Assembly: GCA_902616615.1 (NCBI GenBank)
Contig: CACMTN010000004.1
Span: 1 to 64,000, forward strand
Length of the DNA stretch: 64,000 nucleotides
Direction: 5' to 3'
Origin: an uncultured SAR116 cluster alpha proteobacterium
GTDB taxonomy: Bacteria > Pseudomonadota > Alphaproteobacteria > Puniceispirillales > Marisalimonadaceae
The stretch's first letter is position 1, and each line of letters starts with the position of its first letter. Of the stretch, positions 45,142-57,103 are shown piece after piece. Below the pieces are notes generated by a model that did no database searches, was not told the origin of the DNA, and saw only the letters and a program-made list of their open reading frames with translations. The translations under genes were made by a program, and so were the position numbers.

Positions 45142-45938
45142 TAACCTCTATGTGATAAACGATTATGCTTAAATAATCCTGGAGTAATTAGTATTTTAAA
45201 TTCATTTTTTCGCCACCAAGAATTATTCAACTCAATTTCTATATTTTTAAAACCATTAATGTGTTTTTTGGATTTAGTTTGTTCTGCTCTATTTATTATT
45301 GTTTTTAAATAAACATCTCGGTCTACTAAAATTGCTAAGTTAGCCCAAGTCAAAACAGAGCTGGGTACTAAATAAAATCCTTTATAAATTTTTTTTATTA
45401 TATGAGGATGCATTTTTTCGGGTTCATCAAAATAGTAAGTAGATGTCCCAATTAGTTTTCGAGCTTTAAATGGTCTTAAGTGCCTTTTAATTTTTGAAAT
45501 TAAATTATCTGACCAATATTTTTTATACTTACTTAATCCAACAAATGGCTCCCCTGGATCTTTTCTACTTCTTAACCTGACTTGGATTAGTCTATGTTCA
45601 TTCAATAAATTGATTGATTTTTGTAATTGTGAATATATTTCTTTTTTATTTTCTACCAATTCTAAATCATTTTCCAACAATAAAATTGGGCCTTTAGGCA
45701 TTTCTTCTGCAAGTTTTTTAAAACCACCAAGAATTCCTAAATTTTCTTTAACTAATATTGGTTTGTAATTATACTTATTAACAATACTGATACCTTCATC
45801 TGTGTATTCTGGTAAACAAACAAATTTATGATCAGTCATATTTGAAAGACCATTTTCTTTATAAGAATTTAACACATTTTCAAGACTATCATAACCTTTC
45901 CAGCTTAAGACACCAATTGCAAAAGATAATTTATTCAT
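45138..45938 (-). CDS. Putative glycosyltransferase
   Basis: A 266-residue protein with GT-A-like features: VLSWKGYDSLENVLNSYKENG at the N-terminus, then FVCLPEYTDEG, KENLGILGGFKKLAEEMPKG and the acidic ILLLENDLELVEN, which may play the DXD role. Later residues (WRKNEFKILITPGLFKHNRL) are typical of small GT2-related enzymes in cell-surface loci. Donor and acceptor unknown. It sits 15 bp downstream of the sbmA-like gene. Confidence 0.65.
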   Translation of the reverse strand: MNKLSFAIGVLSWKGYDSLENVLNSYKENGLSNMTDHKFVCLPEYTDEGISIVNKYNYKPILVKENLGILGGFKKLAEEMPKGPILLLENDLELVENKKEIYSQLQKSINLLNEHRLIQVRLRSRKDPGEPFVGLSKYKKYWSDNLISKIKRHLRPFKARKLIGTSTYYFDEPEKMHPHIIKKIYKGFYLVPSSVLTWANLAILVDRDVYLKTIINRAEQTKSKKHINGFKNIEIELNNSWWRKNEFKILITPGLFKHNRLSHRGY

Positions 45939-45953
45939 AAAAACAACTTTAAG

Positions 45954-46937
45954 TTAATTTTCTAAAATACGTTTTTCAAATTCTCTTAAACGTCTGTACA
46001 CACTCGCTAATTCTATAATTGTTGGCCATGCCCTCAACAAATATTGCATGGACCCTTCCACCCTTCCAAAAGCTCTTATTATTTGCTGCATAACACCAAG
46101 TGTAACTACTCCTGCAACTATAGCAGGTGCTAAAAAAACATACGCTGATAAGACATTGGCCTGCATGTACGCCATTCTACCAATGTTAAAATATAAATAT
46201 CTTATAAAGCTAAAAAAATGTATAGATCTGACATCATCAAATAATTCTTCTATGTTTTTGGGACGAACAGTATTATCATCTTCAGCAATAACTAATAATT
46301 TTCTGTATGCTGCTTCTTTTTTTTGTAGATCATATTCTACGCCAACTAATCTTAGAACCCAACCAAGACCTATTAAAAAAATTGTTCCTCCTATTGTCCA
46401 CAACAAAGCACCAGTAATTAGACCATATTCCCAATCTCCAAAAAAATATATAGGAATGCCTACTGACAATCCTAATAATATTGGTATAAATTGAATTAGT
46501 ACCATTATTGACTCAATTAAACTTGTACCCAAAGATTCCATAATTCGTGAGAATTTGATGGTGTCTTCTTGTACCCTCTGTGCTGCACCTTCAATTTTAC
46601 AGGCTTTGTCATATACAGAGTGGTACCACTCAACCATTGCAGTTCGCCATCTAAACAAATAATGTGCTGTAAAAAAAATCATTATAACATAAACTGAAAC
46701 ATACAGCCCTGCTAGAGAAATAAACGAAAACAGGCTATCCCAATATTCTTGCATTGTAATAGAATTAGGCTTAGATAAAGCTTTCTGTATCATATCATAG
46801 AATTTACCAAACCACTCATTGATCTTAACATCAATTTTTACTTGTACCCATAAAGAAGATAAAATTACGAATGAACCTAACCAAGACCATAAGAACCATT
46901 TTTTAATCGTAAAAAACCTAAACATAATTAACCTCAA
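45954..46937 (-). CDS. sbmA: SbmA/BacA-like transporter
   Basis: Inner-membrane peptide-uptake protein family (SbmA of E. coli, BacA of rhizobia). The 327 residues hold about six to seven helices. Family marks are NEWFGKFYDMIQKAL, LFRWRTAMVEWYH, GAAQRVQEDTIKF and SMQYLLRAWPTIIELASVYRRLREFE. Shorter than E. coli SbmA (about 400). These proteins import antimicrobial peptides and related molecules; in alphaproteobacteria BacA also affects lipid A. Starts 2 bp after rodA ends, so may be expressed with the cell-wall operon. Confidence 0.9.
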   Translation of the reverse strand: MRLIMFRFFTIKKWFLWSWLGSFVILSSLWVQVKIDVKINEWFGKFYDMIQKALSKPNSITMQEYWDSLFSFISLAGLYVSVYVIMIFFTAHYLFRWRTAMVEWYHSVYDKACKIEGAAQRVQEDTIKFSRIMESLGTSLIESIMVLIQFIPILLGLSVGIPIYFFGDWEYGLITGALLWTIGGTIFLIGLGWVLRLVGVEYDLQKKEAAYRKLLVIAEDDNTVRPKNIEELFDDVRSIHFFSFIRYLYFNIGRMAYMQANVLSAYVFLAPAIVAGVVTLGVMQQIIRAFGRVEGSMQYLLRAWPTIIELASVYRRLREFEKRILEN

Positions 46938-46939
46938 TA

Positions 46940-48067
46940 TTAATATGTAATTTTATCGTGAATATTAATGTTTAATACTATTCCTACACCAATAAGTACT
47001 GTTAATAAAGAGGTTCCTCCATAACTAATTAATGGAAGGGGAGCACCAACGACTGGAAGTAAACCACACACCATTCCAATATTTAAACTTAAATAAAGAA
47101 ATATTAAAAATCCAACTCCAAATGCAACTATTTTTGAAAAAAGAGAATTTACTTTAAAGGATATTTTCATAATAGAAAATACTAAAATACAAAATATCAA
47201 AATTATTGAAATTGACCCTAAAAAACCAAGTTCTTCAGAAATTAATGTAAAGATAAAATCTGTATGTTTTTCAGGTAAATAGTTTAATCTACTTTGGCTA
47301 CCTAATAAAAAACCTTTTCCAAAAATACCGCCTGAACCAATTGCAATTTTTGATTGTATTATTTGATAACCACTGCCTAAACTGTCCATTTCAGGATTTA
47401 AAAAAACCAAAATTCTATTTTTTTGATAGTCATAAAGTTGATTCCAAATTAATGGCACTGAAGAGGTAAAAAGTAAAAAAGAAAGAATTACAAATTTCAT
47501 TGAAATTCCTACATAAAATAGAATTGCAAATCCTAGTAATATAACAGACAAACCTGTTCCTAAATCTGGTTGAGATATAACTAAAAAACCTGGTATAAAA
47601 ATTAAAAATACAGGTATTAAATAAGTAATTAGGTTATCTAATTGAGTTCTTGAAATGTAATCAAAATACTTAGCTAAAGTTAATATTAGTGCTAACTTCA
47701 TAAATTCAGAAGGTTGAAAATTAAAACCGCTAATTGAAATCCATCTTTGAACATCTCCTGTACCAATAAATTTTACCAAAATTAGAGCAAATATTCCTAA
47801 AAAGAAAGAAATTACACTAAATTTAAAAAAAATGTTAAAAGGTAAAAAAGCTAAAATTATCATAAGAAATATACCAATAATAAGCCTAACTAAGTGGTTT
47901 TTAGCCCATGGTTCAAAATCTCCACCTGCTGCAGAATATAATGATGCTACTCCAACAAATCCTAGAACAATAATACAAATAATTATTAACCAATTGAGGT
48001 TTAATAATTTAAAAAATAAAATATTACCATAGGTTTCTTCAGAGAATTTATTTACTTTATAACTCAT
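46940..48067 (-). CDS. rodA: Rod-shape SEDS glycosyltransferase RodA
   Basis: Peptidoglycan polymerase of the elongasome. Ten-helix membrane protein of 375 residues with FQPSEFMKLALILTLAKY, SQPDLGTGLSVILLG, NYLPEKHTDFIFTLISEELGF and the conserved end GAPLPLISYGGTSLL. Partner of PBP2 encoded just upstream (13 bp gap). Last core gene of mreB-mreC-mreD-mrdA-rodA. Confidence 0.96.
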   Translation of the reverse strand: MSYKVNKFSEETYGNILFFKLLNLNWLIIICIIVLGFVGVASLYSAAGGDFEPWAKNHLVRLIIGIFLMIILAFLPFNIFFKFSVISFFLGIFALILVKFIGTGDVQRWISISGFNFQPSEFMKLALILTLAKYFDYISRTQLDNLITYLIPVFLIFIPGFLVISQPDLGTGLSVILLGFAILFYVGISMKFVILSFLLFTSSVPLIWNQLYDYQKNRILVFLNPEMDSLGSGYQIIQSKIAIGSGGIFGKGFLLGSQSRLNYLPEKHTDFIFTLISEELGFLGSISIILIFCILVFSIMKISFKVNSLFSKIVAFGVGFLIFLYLSLNIGMVCGLLPVVGAPLPLISYGGTSLLTVLIGVGIVLNINIHDKITY

Positions 48068-48080
48068 CTAATTGGCTAAT

Positions 48081-50012
48081 TTAAACTTTAAAAATATATT
48101 TAAAAACATCTCTTGCAATTGGAGCAGCCACAGATGAGCCACTTCCACCATGTTCAACTACGACGCTAATAGCATACTTAGGTTTTGAAATTGGAGCATA
48201 ACCTACAAATAAAGCATGATCCCTTTTGTTCCAAGGGCGATCTTCATTTTTTATAAGACCTTTTTCCCTTTCTGCTTCTGAAATTCTAACAACTTGTACA
48301 GTTCCTGTTTTTCCCGCCATTTTGATCTCTTTTGAACCAATTTGAGAATTTCTTGCAGTTCCCTTATTTCCATCAACAACTTTTTCCATAGAGTTCTTTA
48401 TAAAATCAATATATTGTTGATTAATGTTCAAGGGTTCGAACCTATCAGGATTTTTATTGAGTATTAAAGTTGGTGTTACAGAAAATTTACCATTCGCTAT
48501 TCTAGATACCATTGTTGCTAATTGAAGTGGAGTTGAAAGAATATATCCTTGACCAATAGATGCGTTTAATGTTTCACCGAGAGACCATTTTAATCCGTCT
48601 CGTTTGAGTTTCCATTCAATGTTTGGTACAACTCCTTTTGACTTGTCATCAATTTCTACATCAAAATATTGACCTAAGCCCAGTTTTTTTAACATTACTG
48701 CTATTTTATCAATTCCAACTTTCAAACCCAACTCATAAAAATATACGTCACATGACTGCTCAATTGCTTCCATCAAATTTATTTTACCATGACCATTTTT
48801 AGCCCAACAATGAAATGTGCTAGACCCTAATTCTTTTGATCCACTGCAAAAAAAATGGGTATTATAGTCAATTATACCACTTTCTAAAGCAGCTAATGCA
48901 ACAGCCATTTTTATTGTAGAACCAGGTGGATAGACTCCAGACATACTTCTATTTAAAAGAGGAGCCGTTACATCATTTTTTAGATTATTCCAAATATTAG
49001 TTTCTAAACCATCTGAAAAAATATTAGGATCATAACCTGGAGAAGAAATACAACATAAAATTTCTCCATTTTCTATGTCCATTACAATTAATGACCCAGA
49101 TTGTGGATTTACAATTTTATTTTTTTTATCTTTATAATAATGATTTTTATTTACATAAGAAAAGTTATTGATATTTTCTATTTTTTTATTTTTGATATTA
49201 TTTTTTAATGTAACTAAAGTATTGTTACCTCTTTCAAATCTTTCAATTGCAAATGCTTGAAGTCCCATATCTAAAGATATTTGTACATCATTTCCTGTTT
49301 CGGTATTTTCATAAATTTGTGATGCAATAATGTGTCCCCTTGAAGTAACCTCATTTCTTTTTCTACCAAATTTTCCTCGCAACTCTTTATCAAAATACTT
49401 TTCTATACCTGTTTTACCTACTTCAAGCCATAATGGGTATGGCTTTATATTAATTTTATTATCTTTTTCAGAATATGGTCCAGTATATCCAGTGATATGA
49501 CCTGCAATTATACCTTGAGGATAAACTCTTTTCTTAGTCATAGAAAAAAATATTTCTGGAAACTCAATACTTCTAACAGCTAATTTAGATACGTCTTTTT
49601 GAGATAATTTTTTTGTAATTAAGATTTCTTTTGGATCATTTTTTTTTCTAGATTTTATCTGATCATAAAAATTATTTAAATCTTTTTCATTTATATTTAT
49701 AACAGTCAAAATTTTTCTTATTGTTTTATCTATGTTTGTATTTTTATTGTATTTAAGTACTAATGAAAACCCATCCATATTCCCGGCTAGCAATCTCATT
49801 TTCCTATCTAAAATCCTTCCTCTTTCTGGTGCAATCATATCGTAATTAAATTGATTTTCATCAGAGAGTTTTTCATACTTTCTATTCTCTATCATTTGTA
49901 AATCAAAAAATCTCCAACCTATTGCACCAACAACAATACCTTTGAAAACAGATAATAAAAAGAATCTCTTTGTAATTTTTTTTTCAACATTTTTTTGACT
50001 TTTATTTTTCAT
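48081..50012 (-). CDS. mrdA: Penicillin-binding protein 2
   Basis: Elongasome transpeptidase. A 643-residue protein: N-terminal membrane anchor (about 15-35), pedestal domain, and transpeptidase with active serine in GVYPPGSTIKMAVAL near residue 366, SCDVYFYELG, and the KTG motif in MAGKTGTVQVV near 567. LPLQ-type SIGQGYILSTPLQLA is the usual PBP2 segment. Starts on the last base of the mreD stop region (1 bp overlap), so is translationally coupled. Confidence 0.96.
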   Translation of the reverse strand: MKNKSQKNVEKKITKRFFLLSVFKGIVVGAIGWRFFDLQMIENRKYEKLSDENQFNYDMIAPERGRILDRKMRLLAGNMDGFSLVLKYNKNTNIDKTIRKILTVININEKDLNNFYDQIKSRKKNDPKEILITKKLSQKDVSKLAVRSIEFPEIFFSMTKKRVYPQGIIAGHITGYTGPYSEKDNKINIKPYPLWLEVGKTGIEKYFDKELRGKFGRKRNEVTSRGHIIASQIYENTETGNDVQISLDMGLQAFAIERFERGNNTLVTLKNNIKNKKIENINNFSYVNKNHYYKDKKNKIVNPQSGSLIVMDIENGEILCCISSPGYDPNIFSDGLETNIWNNLKNDVTAPLLNRSMSGVYPPGSTIKMAVALAALESGIIDYNTHFFCSGSKELGSSTFHCWAKNGHGKINLMEAIEQSCDVYFYELGLKVGIDKIAVMLKKLGLGQYFDVEIDDKSKGVVPNIEWKLKRDGLKWSLGETLNASIGQGYILSTPLQLATMVSRIANGKFSVTPTLILNKNPDRFEPLNINQQYIDFIKNSMEKVVDGNKGTARNSQIGSKEIKMAGKTGTVQVVRISEAEREKGLIKNEDRPWNKRDHALFVGYAPISKPKYAISVVVEHGGSGSSVAAPIARDVFKYIFKV

Positions 50013-50539
50013 TAATTAATTTTTATTAATTCTGTTACATAATTAAAAAAACTTATACTAATATTTACGATTGGGTAAAGTATTAATGTAACACCTACAT
50101 GAAAGAAAATAGGACTTAGGTTAGGTACTGACATATTAATTATAATATTGAGAAAAAAAACAACGCTAAATGAAAAAACAAAAATCATGGTAAAAAATAT
50201 CCATTTATCTTGGTTATTTTTGTTAATTTTCTCTAATATCATTACTTGTGTTAAATATTTAAATAAGAGAAGATAGATTAAGGTGATACCTAAATTATTT
50301 CCAATCATAATATCATGAAGTAAGCCTAAAAAACATAAAATACTATTACTAGGAATTATATTTAACCTAACAATAAATACATATATGATTATTAAAATTA
50401 AATTTGGAGTTGATATTGCGAAAATTGGAAATAAACTTAATGATGTTTGGAAATTTATTAAATAAAACAAAAATATAAAAAAAATTATATTTTTTGAAAC
50501 TTTATATAAATTAAATAAAATATTATTATTTTTAATCAA
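50012..50539 (-). CDS. mreD: Rod-shape protein MreD
   Basis: A small, poorly conserved membrane protein of 175 residues with about five helices and a strongly hydrophobic profile. Assigned mainly by place: exactly between mreC (4 bp ATGA overlap) and mrdA. The YVFIVRLNIIPSNSILCFLGLLHDIMIGN segment (read in parts) resembles the MreD loop where PxxxxFxxGLxxD is common. Links MreC to the elongasome membrane complex. Confidence 0.88.
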   Translation of the reverse strand: MIKNNNILFNLYKVSKNIIFFIFLFYLINFQTSLSLFPIFAISTPNLILIIIYVFIVRLNIIPSNSILCFLGLLHDIMIGNNLGITLIYLLLFKYLTQVMILEKINKNNQDKWIFFTMIFVFSFSVVFFLNIIINMSVPNLSPIFFHVGVTLILYPIVNISISFFNYVTELIKIN

Positions 50540-51471
50540 TCTTTTGAACTTTCAATAATTCTTTTCCCTCTTGAATTTAAGCCTTTGAGATAAATTGATG
50601 TTTCAGGTTTTTGCAATGGTGCAAAACCCTGAAAAGTTTTTGAATAGTTAGGTTGAGTGTTTTTGTTTGTAACAACAGAAACATAAGTAAGTCTCTGAAA
50701 ATCAACAGTTGGCTTCACATAGAATTTACCAGAAAAACTTTTTACAATTTTACCAACATTTATCCCTGCAGGCAACCTACCTCCATGCCCAGATGTCTGG
50801 ACAACCTCACCTTCAATTGGTTTAGCTTTAGACGATAAAAATTTAATTTTTAACAAGTTTCCACTTTGTCCCTGTACAACTGCAGGCCAATTACTACTAG
50901 TTAAATATATCGGAATCATGGAGTTAATATCTATTATTAATAGAATTCTACTTGTTTTTAAACTAACATTTTGAACATATCCCACTAAACCAAGAGAAGA
51001 TATAGCTGGTTGTCCAATCTTTATACCATAGTCTTTTCCTGCGTTTATTAAAACAGTGTTAGCAAAAATTCCACCAGGAGCTGTTATTGCTCTTCCTGTA
51101 ACTATTTGACTTTTTTGTTTTGGCAAAACTTTGAGTAATTCTCTAAGTTCTAATAATTCAAGCTCTTGACTAGATGTTTTGCTATTAATGACTTTAAGCT
51201 TTCTAATTTCACTTTTTAGTCTAATGTTTTCTTCTCTCAAAGAACCAGCAGACTTTACATCCTCAAATACGCCAGCTATCTCTTTAACTGGTTTGTTTAA
51301 TACATAAGTAACTGGAGCTAAAAAATCAGAAAGAAAGGCTTTAATATTCCTTACTGCTATAAGATCTAATTTTCCTAAAAAAACTAACGTGAGACACATT
51401 AATATCAAAATGAAATTAAAATTTTTTCCAGTTTTAAATAATTTTATATTTGACGGTTTTCCTGAAACCAT
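50536..51471 (-). CDS. mreC: Rod-shape protein MreC
   Basis: Bitopic periplasmic scaffold of the elongasome. One membrane helix (about 15-35), a coiled coil (about 70-110, REENIRLKSEIRKLKVINSK), then the beta domain with TGRAITAPGGIFANTVLINAGKDYGIKIG and VGYVQNVSLKTSRILLI. Length of 311 fits. Coupled to mreD; 31 bp downstream of mreB. Confidence 0.94.
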   Translation of the reverse strand: MVSGKPSNIKLFKTGKNFNFILILMCLTLVFLGKLDLIAVRNIKAFLSDFLAPVTYVLNKPVKEIAGVFEDVKSAGSLREENIRLKSEIRKLKVINSKTSSQELELLELRELLKVLPKQKSQIVTGRAITAPGGIFANTVLINAGKDYGIKIGQPAISSLGLVGYVQNVSLKTSRILLIIDINSMIPIYLTSSNWPAVVQGQSGNLLKIKFLSSKAKPIEGEVVQTSGHGGRLPAGINVGKIVKSFSGKFYVKPTVDFQRLTYVSVVTNKNTQPNYSKTFQGFAPLQKPETSIYLKGLNSRGKRIIESSKD

Positions 51472-51502
51472 CTTATCTCACTCGTTATTATTTTTTTCAC
51501 TA

Positions 51503-52552
<1,050 letters not shown>

Positions 52553-52636
52553 CTAAAAGTCTTTGGTTCACCAACATCAGAAGATTTAGTTAAATCATAT
52601 TTGAAGTAGTAGCTTAAATCAAAGAATTAATAAATA

Positions 52637-53656
<1,020 letters not shown>

Positions 53657-53723
53657 TTAAAACTCCTTGTATTTATAATAATTTATTATCTTAATTTCAG
53701 GTATGAGTTTATTAACAGGAATT

Positions 53724-54275
53724 TTATATTTGATCTAGTAGTTTTGTTTCTGTTTTATGACCTCTTGAGATTGCAGACACACCAGTCCTTGATATTTCTG
53801 TATCTCCTAGTGATCGCATTAAATCAATAAAAGCATCTAATTTGCTAGGTTTTCCAGTAAGTTCAAAAACAAAACTATATAATGTAACATCAAGTGTTCT
53901 AGCTCTAAAAGTCTCAGCTATTCTTAACGCCTCAACTCTATTAGCACCTTTAACAACAAGTTTGACTAGTGCAAGCTCACTTTTTATAAATGGGCCTTCC
54001 AATGTAAGATCCCTAACTATATGCACTGGAACTATTCTTAATAATTGTGATTTTATTTGCTCAATCGTCATTGAATTCCCTCTTGTTACAAGAGATATTC
54101 TAGATAAATTTCGAATTTTATCTATTTCTGTGACGTTTAAGCTTTCTATATTATAACCCCTACCAGAGAAAAGTCCTATAACTCTAGCTAATGTACCTGG
54201 TTGATTATCAACAACTAAAGATAAAGTTCTTGAAGTTTCAACCTCTTTAACTTCATTTTTTTGATATACAGACAT
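53724..54275 (-). CDS. ilvH: Acetolactate synthase small (regulatory) subunit
   Basis: Feedback-sensing subunit, 183 residues. ACT domain at the N-terminus (TLSLVVDNQPGTLARVIGLFSGRGYNIESL) with a C-terminal ALS_ss domain (RVEALRIAETFRARTLD, FELTGKPSKLDAFIDLM). Binds valine to inhibit the large subunit. 10 bp downstream of ilvI. Confidence 0.96.
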   Translation of the reverse strand: MSVYQKNEVKEVETSRTLSLVVDNQPGTLARVIGLFSGRGYNIESLNVTEIDKIRNLSRISLVTRGNSMTIEQIKSQLLRIVPVHIVRDLTLEGPFIKSELALVKLVVKGANRVEALRIAETFRARTLDVTLYSFVFELTGKPSKLDAFIDLMRSLGDTEISRTGVSAISRGHKTETKLLDQI

Positions 54276-54285
54276 TCTAGCTAAC

Positions 54286-56064
54286 CTATACTAGAGCAAG
54301 ACCTTGATTAGAAGTGTCTTTATTATTATCGTCAGAACTTAAAATCATCTCATTGTGTGCTGCACCTGACGGTATCATAGGAAAACAATTTTCCTCTTTT
54401 TCAACCCTAATATCTGCAATTACCGGTCCCTCAATATTTATCATATCATCAATAGTGGTTTCTAAATTTTTAATATTATCCACTCTCAAACCAGTTATAC
54501 CAAAAGATTCAGCAAGTTTTACAAAGTCTGGCAATGACGCTGTATAGCTTTCGCTGTATCTTGATCCATGGTTTAACTCTTGCCATTGTCTAACCATACC
54601 CATCCACTCATTATTTAAAATAAATATTTTAACAGGGAGTTTATATTGAACTATTGTTGAAAGCTCTTGCATATTCATTAGAAAAGAAGCTTCTCCTGAA
54701 ATGTCTATTACTAATGACTTAGGATGAGCAATTTGTACCCCAACGGATGATGGTAATCCATAACCCATTGTGCCTAATCCACCAGAAGTCATCCAATGAT
54801 TAGGCTTAGAGAAACCAAAATACTGTGCAGCCCACATTTGGTGTTGACCAACTTCTGTTGTTATGTACGTATCAAAATTTTTTGTTTTTTCATATAAAGA
54901 TTTAATAGCTTGTTGTGGTTTTATATTTTTTCCAACTTGTTTGAAGCCAAGCGAATCTTTTTCTTTCCACTCATTTATTTGAGACCACCATTTTGTTTTA
55001 GATTTAATTTTATTTTGGTTGTGAAGATTTTTAACTTCTTGAACTAACGCTGATAATACTATTTTGCAATCACCAATAATACCATAATCAACAGAAACAA
55101 CTTTATTAATAGATGATTTATCAACATCAATATGAATTTTTTTAGAGTTAGGAGCGAAGGCATTTAATCTTCCTGTTACCCTATCATCAAAACGTGCACC
55201 TACATTTAGCATCACGTCACAATTATGCATTGCTAAGTTTGCTTCATATGTTCCATGCATACCTAACATTCCTAAAAAATTCTTGTTAGTATTTGGCACA
55301 CAACCTAATCCCATAAGAGTAAGGGTTACTGGGCAGTCTAATATATTTACTAATTCGGTTAATAGTTTGGAGGCTTCAGGCCCAGAATTAATTACACCTC
55401 CACCACCATAAATAATTGGGCGTTCTGCCTGCAATAATAATGTTGCAATTTTATTAATTAAATCTTTATCTATATTAAAGAAATTATCTTTATGATGTTT
55501 TTCTATTTTAGTAATTTTATTTATATATTCAACATTTGAAAGTTGTATATCTTTTGGAAGATCAACAAGAACTGGTCCAGGCCTTCCTGAAGAAGCAATA
55601 TCAAAAGATTTGTGAATAATCTCACATAATTTATTGGCATCTTTTACTAAGTAATTATGTTTTGTACATGGTCTTGAAATACCAGTAGTGTCAGCTTCTT
55701 GAAAAGCATCTGTACCAATTAAATGAGTGGGTACTTGTCCACTAAGACAGACTATGGGGATAGAGTCCATTAATGCATCTGTCAATCCAGTAATTGCGTT
55801 AGTTGCACCCGGGCCAGAAGTTACTAGTACACATCCGACTTTACCTGTTGATCTAGCATAACCTTCGGCTGCGTGAACGGCTGCTTGTTCATGTCTAACT
55901 AATATATGTTTAATTTTTTTATTCTCGAATAGAGCATCATAAAGAGGTAAAACAGCACCACCAGGATATCCAAATATTACTTCAACACCGTTTTCCACTA
56001 AGGCATTAATTACTGCTTCTGCTCCACTAATATTTTTAGCTTTCATTTTATTTATTACTTTCAA
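54286..56064 (-). CDS. ilvI: Acetolactate synthase large subunit
   Basis: ThDP-dependent first common step of branched-chain synthesis. 592 residues: GAEAVINALVENGVEVIFGYPGGAVLPLYDAL (in parts) and the catalytic glutamate in VRHEQAAVHAAEGYAR; FAD region RFDDRVTGR; ThDP-binding GEASFLMNMQELSTI followed by NNEWMGMVRQWQ. An internal Met at residue 7 (MKAKNISGAE) is an equally good start. Begins the ilvI-ilvH-ilvC unit; no leader peptide rich in Leu/Val/Ile is seen in the 83 bp upstream. Confidence 0.97.
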   Translation of the reverse strand: MKVINKMKAKNISGAEAVINALVENGVEVIFGYPGGAVLPLYDALFENKKIKHILVRHEQAAVHAAEGYARSTGKVGCVLVTSGPGATNAITGLTDALMDSIPIVCLSGQVPTHLIGTDAFQEADTTGISRPCTKHNYLVKDANKLCEIIHKSFDIASSGRPGPVLVDLPKDIQLSNVEYINKITKIEKHHKDNFFNIDKDLINKIATLLLQAERPIIYGGGGVINSGPEASKLLTELVNILDCPVTLTLMGLGCVPNTNKNFLGMLGMHGTYEANLAMHNCDVMLNVGARFDDRVTGRLNAFAPNSKKIHIDVDKSSINKVVSVDYGIIGDCKIVLSALVQEVKNLHNQNKIKSKTKWWSQINEWKEKDSLGFKQVGKNIKPQQAIKSLYEKTKNFDTYITTEVGQHQMWAAQYFGFSKPNHWMTSGGLGTMGYGLPSSVGVQIAHPKSLVIDISGEASFLMNMQELSTIVQYKLPVKIFILNNEWMGMVRQWQELNHGSRYSESYTASLPDFVKLAESFGITGLRVDNIKNLETTIDDMINIEGPVIADIRVEKEENCFPMIPSGAAHNEMILSSDDNNKDTSNQGLALV

Positions 56065-56147
56065 TTAAAAAATATTAGTTACCAACAAAATTTTTGATCG
56101 TCAACTTTTTAATATAAAATTATAAATATTTATCTTTTTGTGTAACT

Positions 56148-57074
56148 TTATTTCATATTTATGTATTTATACGGAATAAAATTATGTGAAAGCCATGTAA
56201 TTTGTCTTTTAACATATCTTCTTGTGTCTCTCTTGCTAAGCTTAACAGCTTCTTCAAAAGTAATTTTATTATCCAAATAACTTAACAACCACCTTACACC
56301 AAGGCTTTTTGCAATCGGTAGTGATCTATCAATATTATTAACATGTAATTTTTTAACCTCATTAATTGCTCCTTTTTCAAGCATATTATCAAACCTTAAG
56401 TCGCATCTTTTATAAATTAACTTTCTTTCTAAATTTACTAAAAAACTATAAATGTTTTTATTAACTGCACCCTCCCTAGGCTTTTTATGCCAATAAGTGA
56501 TATTTTTTTTAGTTTGAAGAAAAACAGCATATAATCTTAATAATCTTTGTTTATCTTGATTTTTAGCAACAAATTCAGGGTCAATATTGAAATTTATTTC
56601 TTTAAAGTTATTTATCCCATTTTTTTTTAACAATAATAAACTTTTATTTTTATTTTCTTCTGAAAGCGTTGGAATTGGTGCCAAACCATTAATAGCTGCA
56701 TTTAAATACAAACCTGATCCTCCTACTAGGATCGCTATTTTTTTTATTTTCTCAATTTTTTTTAATACTTTGTGTAATTGTTGCAACCAGTCAGCTACTG
56801 AATAGTTGATATGAGAATTAACATAGCCATATAATAAATGAGGAGCTTGATTCATATCTTCTACTGTTGGCCTAGCAGATAATAATTCTAGATCCTTGTA
56901 AACTTGGACAGAATCGGCGTTTATAAGTACTCCATCGATTTCTTTAGCTAATTTTATTGCTAGACTTGATTTGCCAACACAAGTAGGTCCTGCAATAATA
57001 ATTAAATCATTTTTATAGTCATACCGATTTTTTATAAGATCAAAATATGCTGTAATATTCAATGAACTAGACAT
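56148..57074 (-). CDS. miaA: tRNA dimethylallyltransferase
   Basis: Adds the isopentenyl group to A37 of UNN-reading tRNAs. P-loop IIIAGPTCVGKSSLAIKLA, then INADSVQVYKDLELLSARPT, and GGSGLYLNAAINGL. Start placed at MSSSLNITAYF (57074) because the open frame upstream is hydrophobic and would overlap the start of serB; 308 residues is usual. The frame itself begins at 57134. Divergent from serB by 29 bp. Confidence 0.94.
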   Translation of the reverse strand: MSSSLNITAYFDLIKNRYDYKNDLIIIAGPTCVGKSSLAIKLAKEIDGVLINADSVQVYKDLELLSARPTVEDMNQAPHLLYGYVNSHINYSVADWLQQLHKVLKKIEKIKKIAILVGGSGLYLNAAINGLAPIPTLSEENKNKSLLLLKKNGINNFKEINFNIDPEFVAKNQDKQRLLRLYAVFLQTKKNITYWHKKPREGAVNKNIYSFLVNLERKLIYKRCDLRFDNMLEKGAINEVKKLHVNNIDRSLPIAKSLGVRWLLSYLDNKITFEEAVKLSKRDTRRYVKRQITWLSHNFIPYKYINMK

Positions 57075-57103
57075 AATTAACACTATAATATAATTAAATT
57101 CAT

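Noticed and set aside
56065..56147. Attenuator leader peptide for the ilv operon
   Set aside because: No short ORF rich in Leu, Val or Ile and no terminator hairpin seen in the 83 bp upstream of ilvI.
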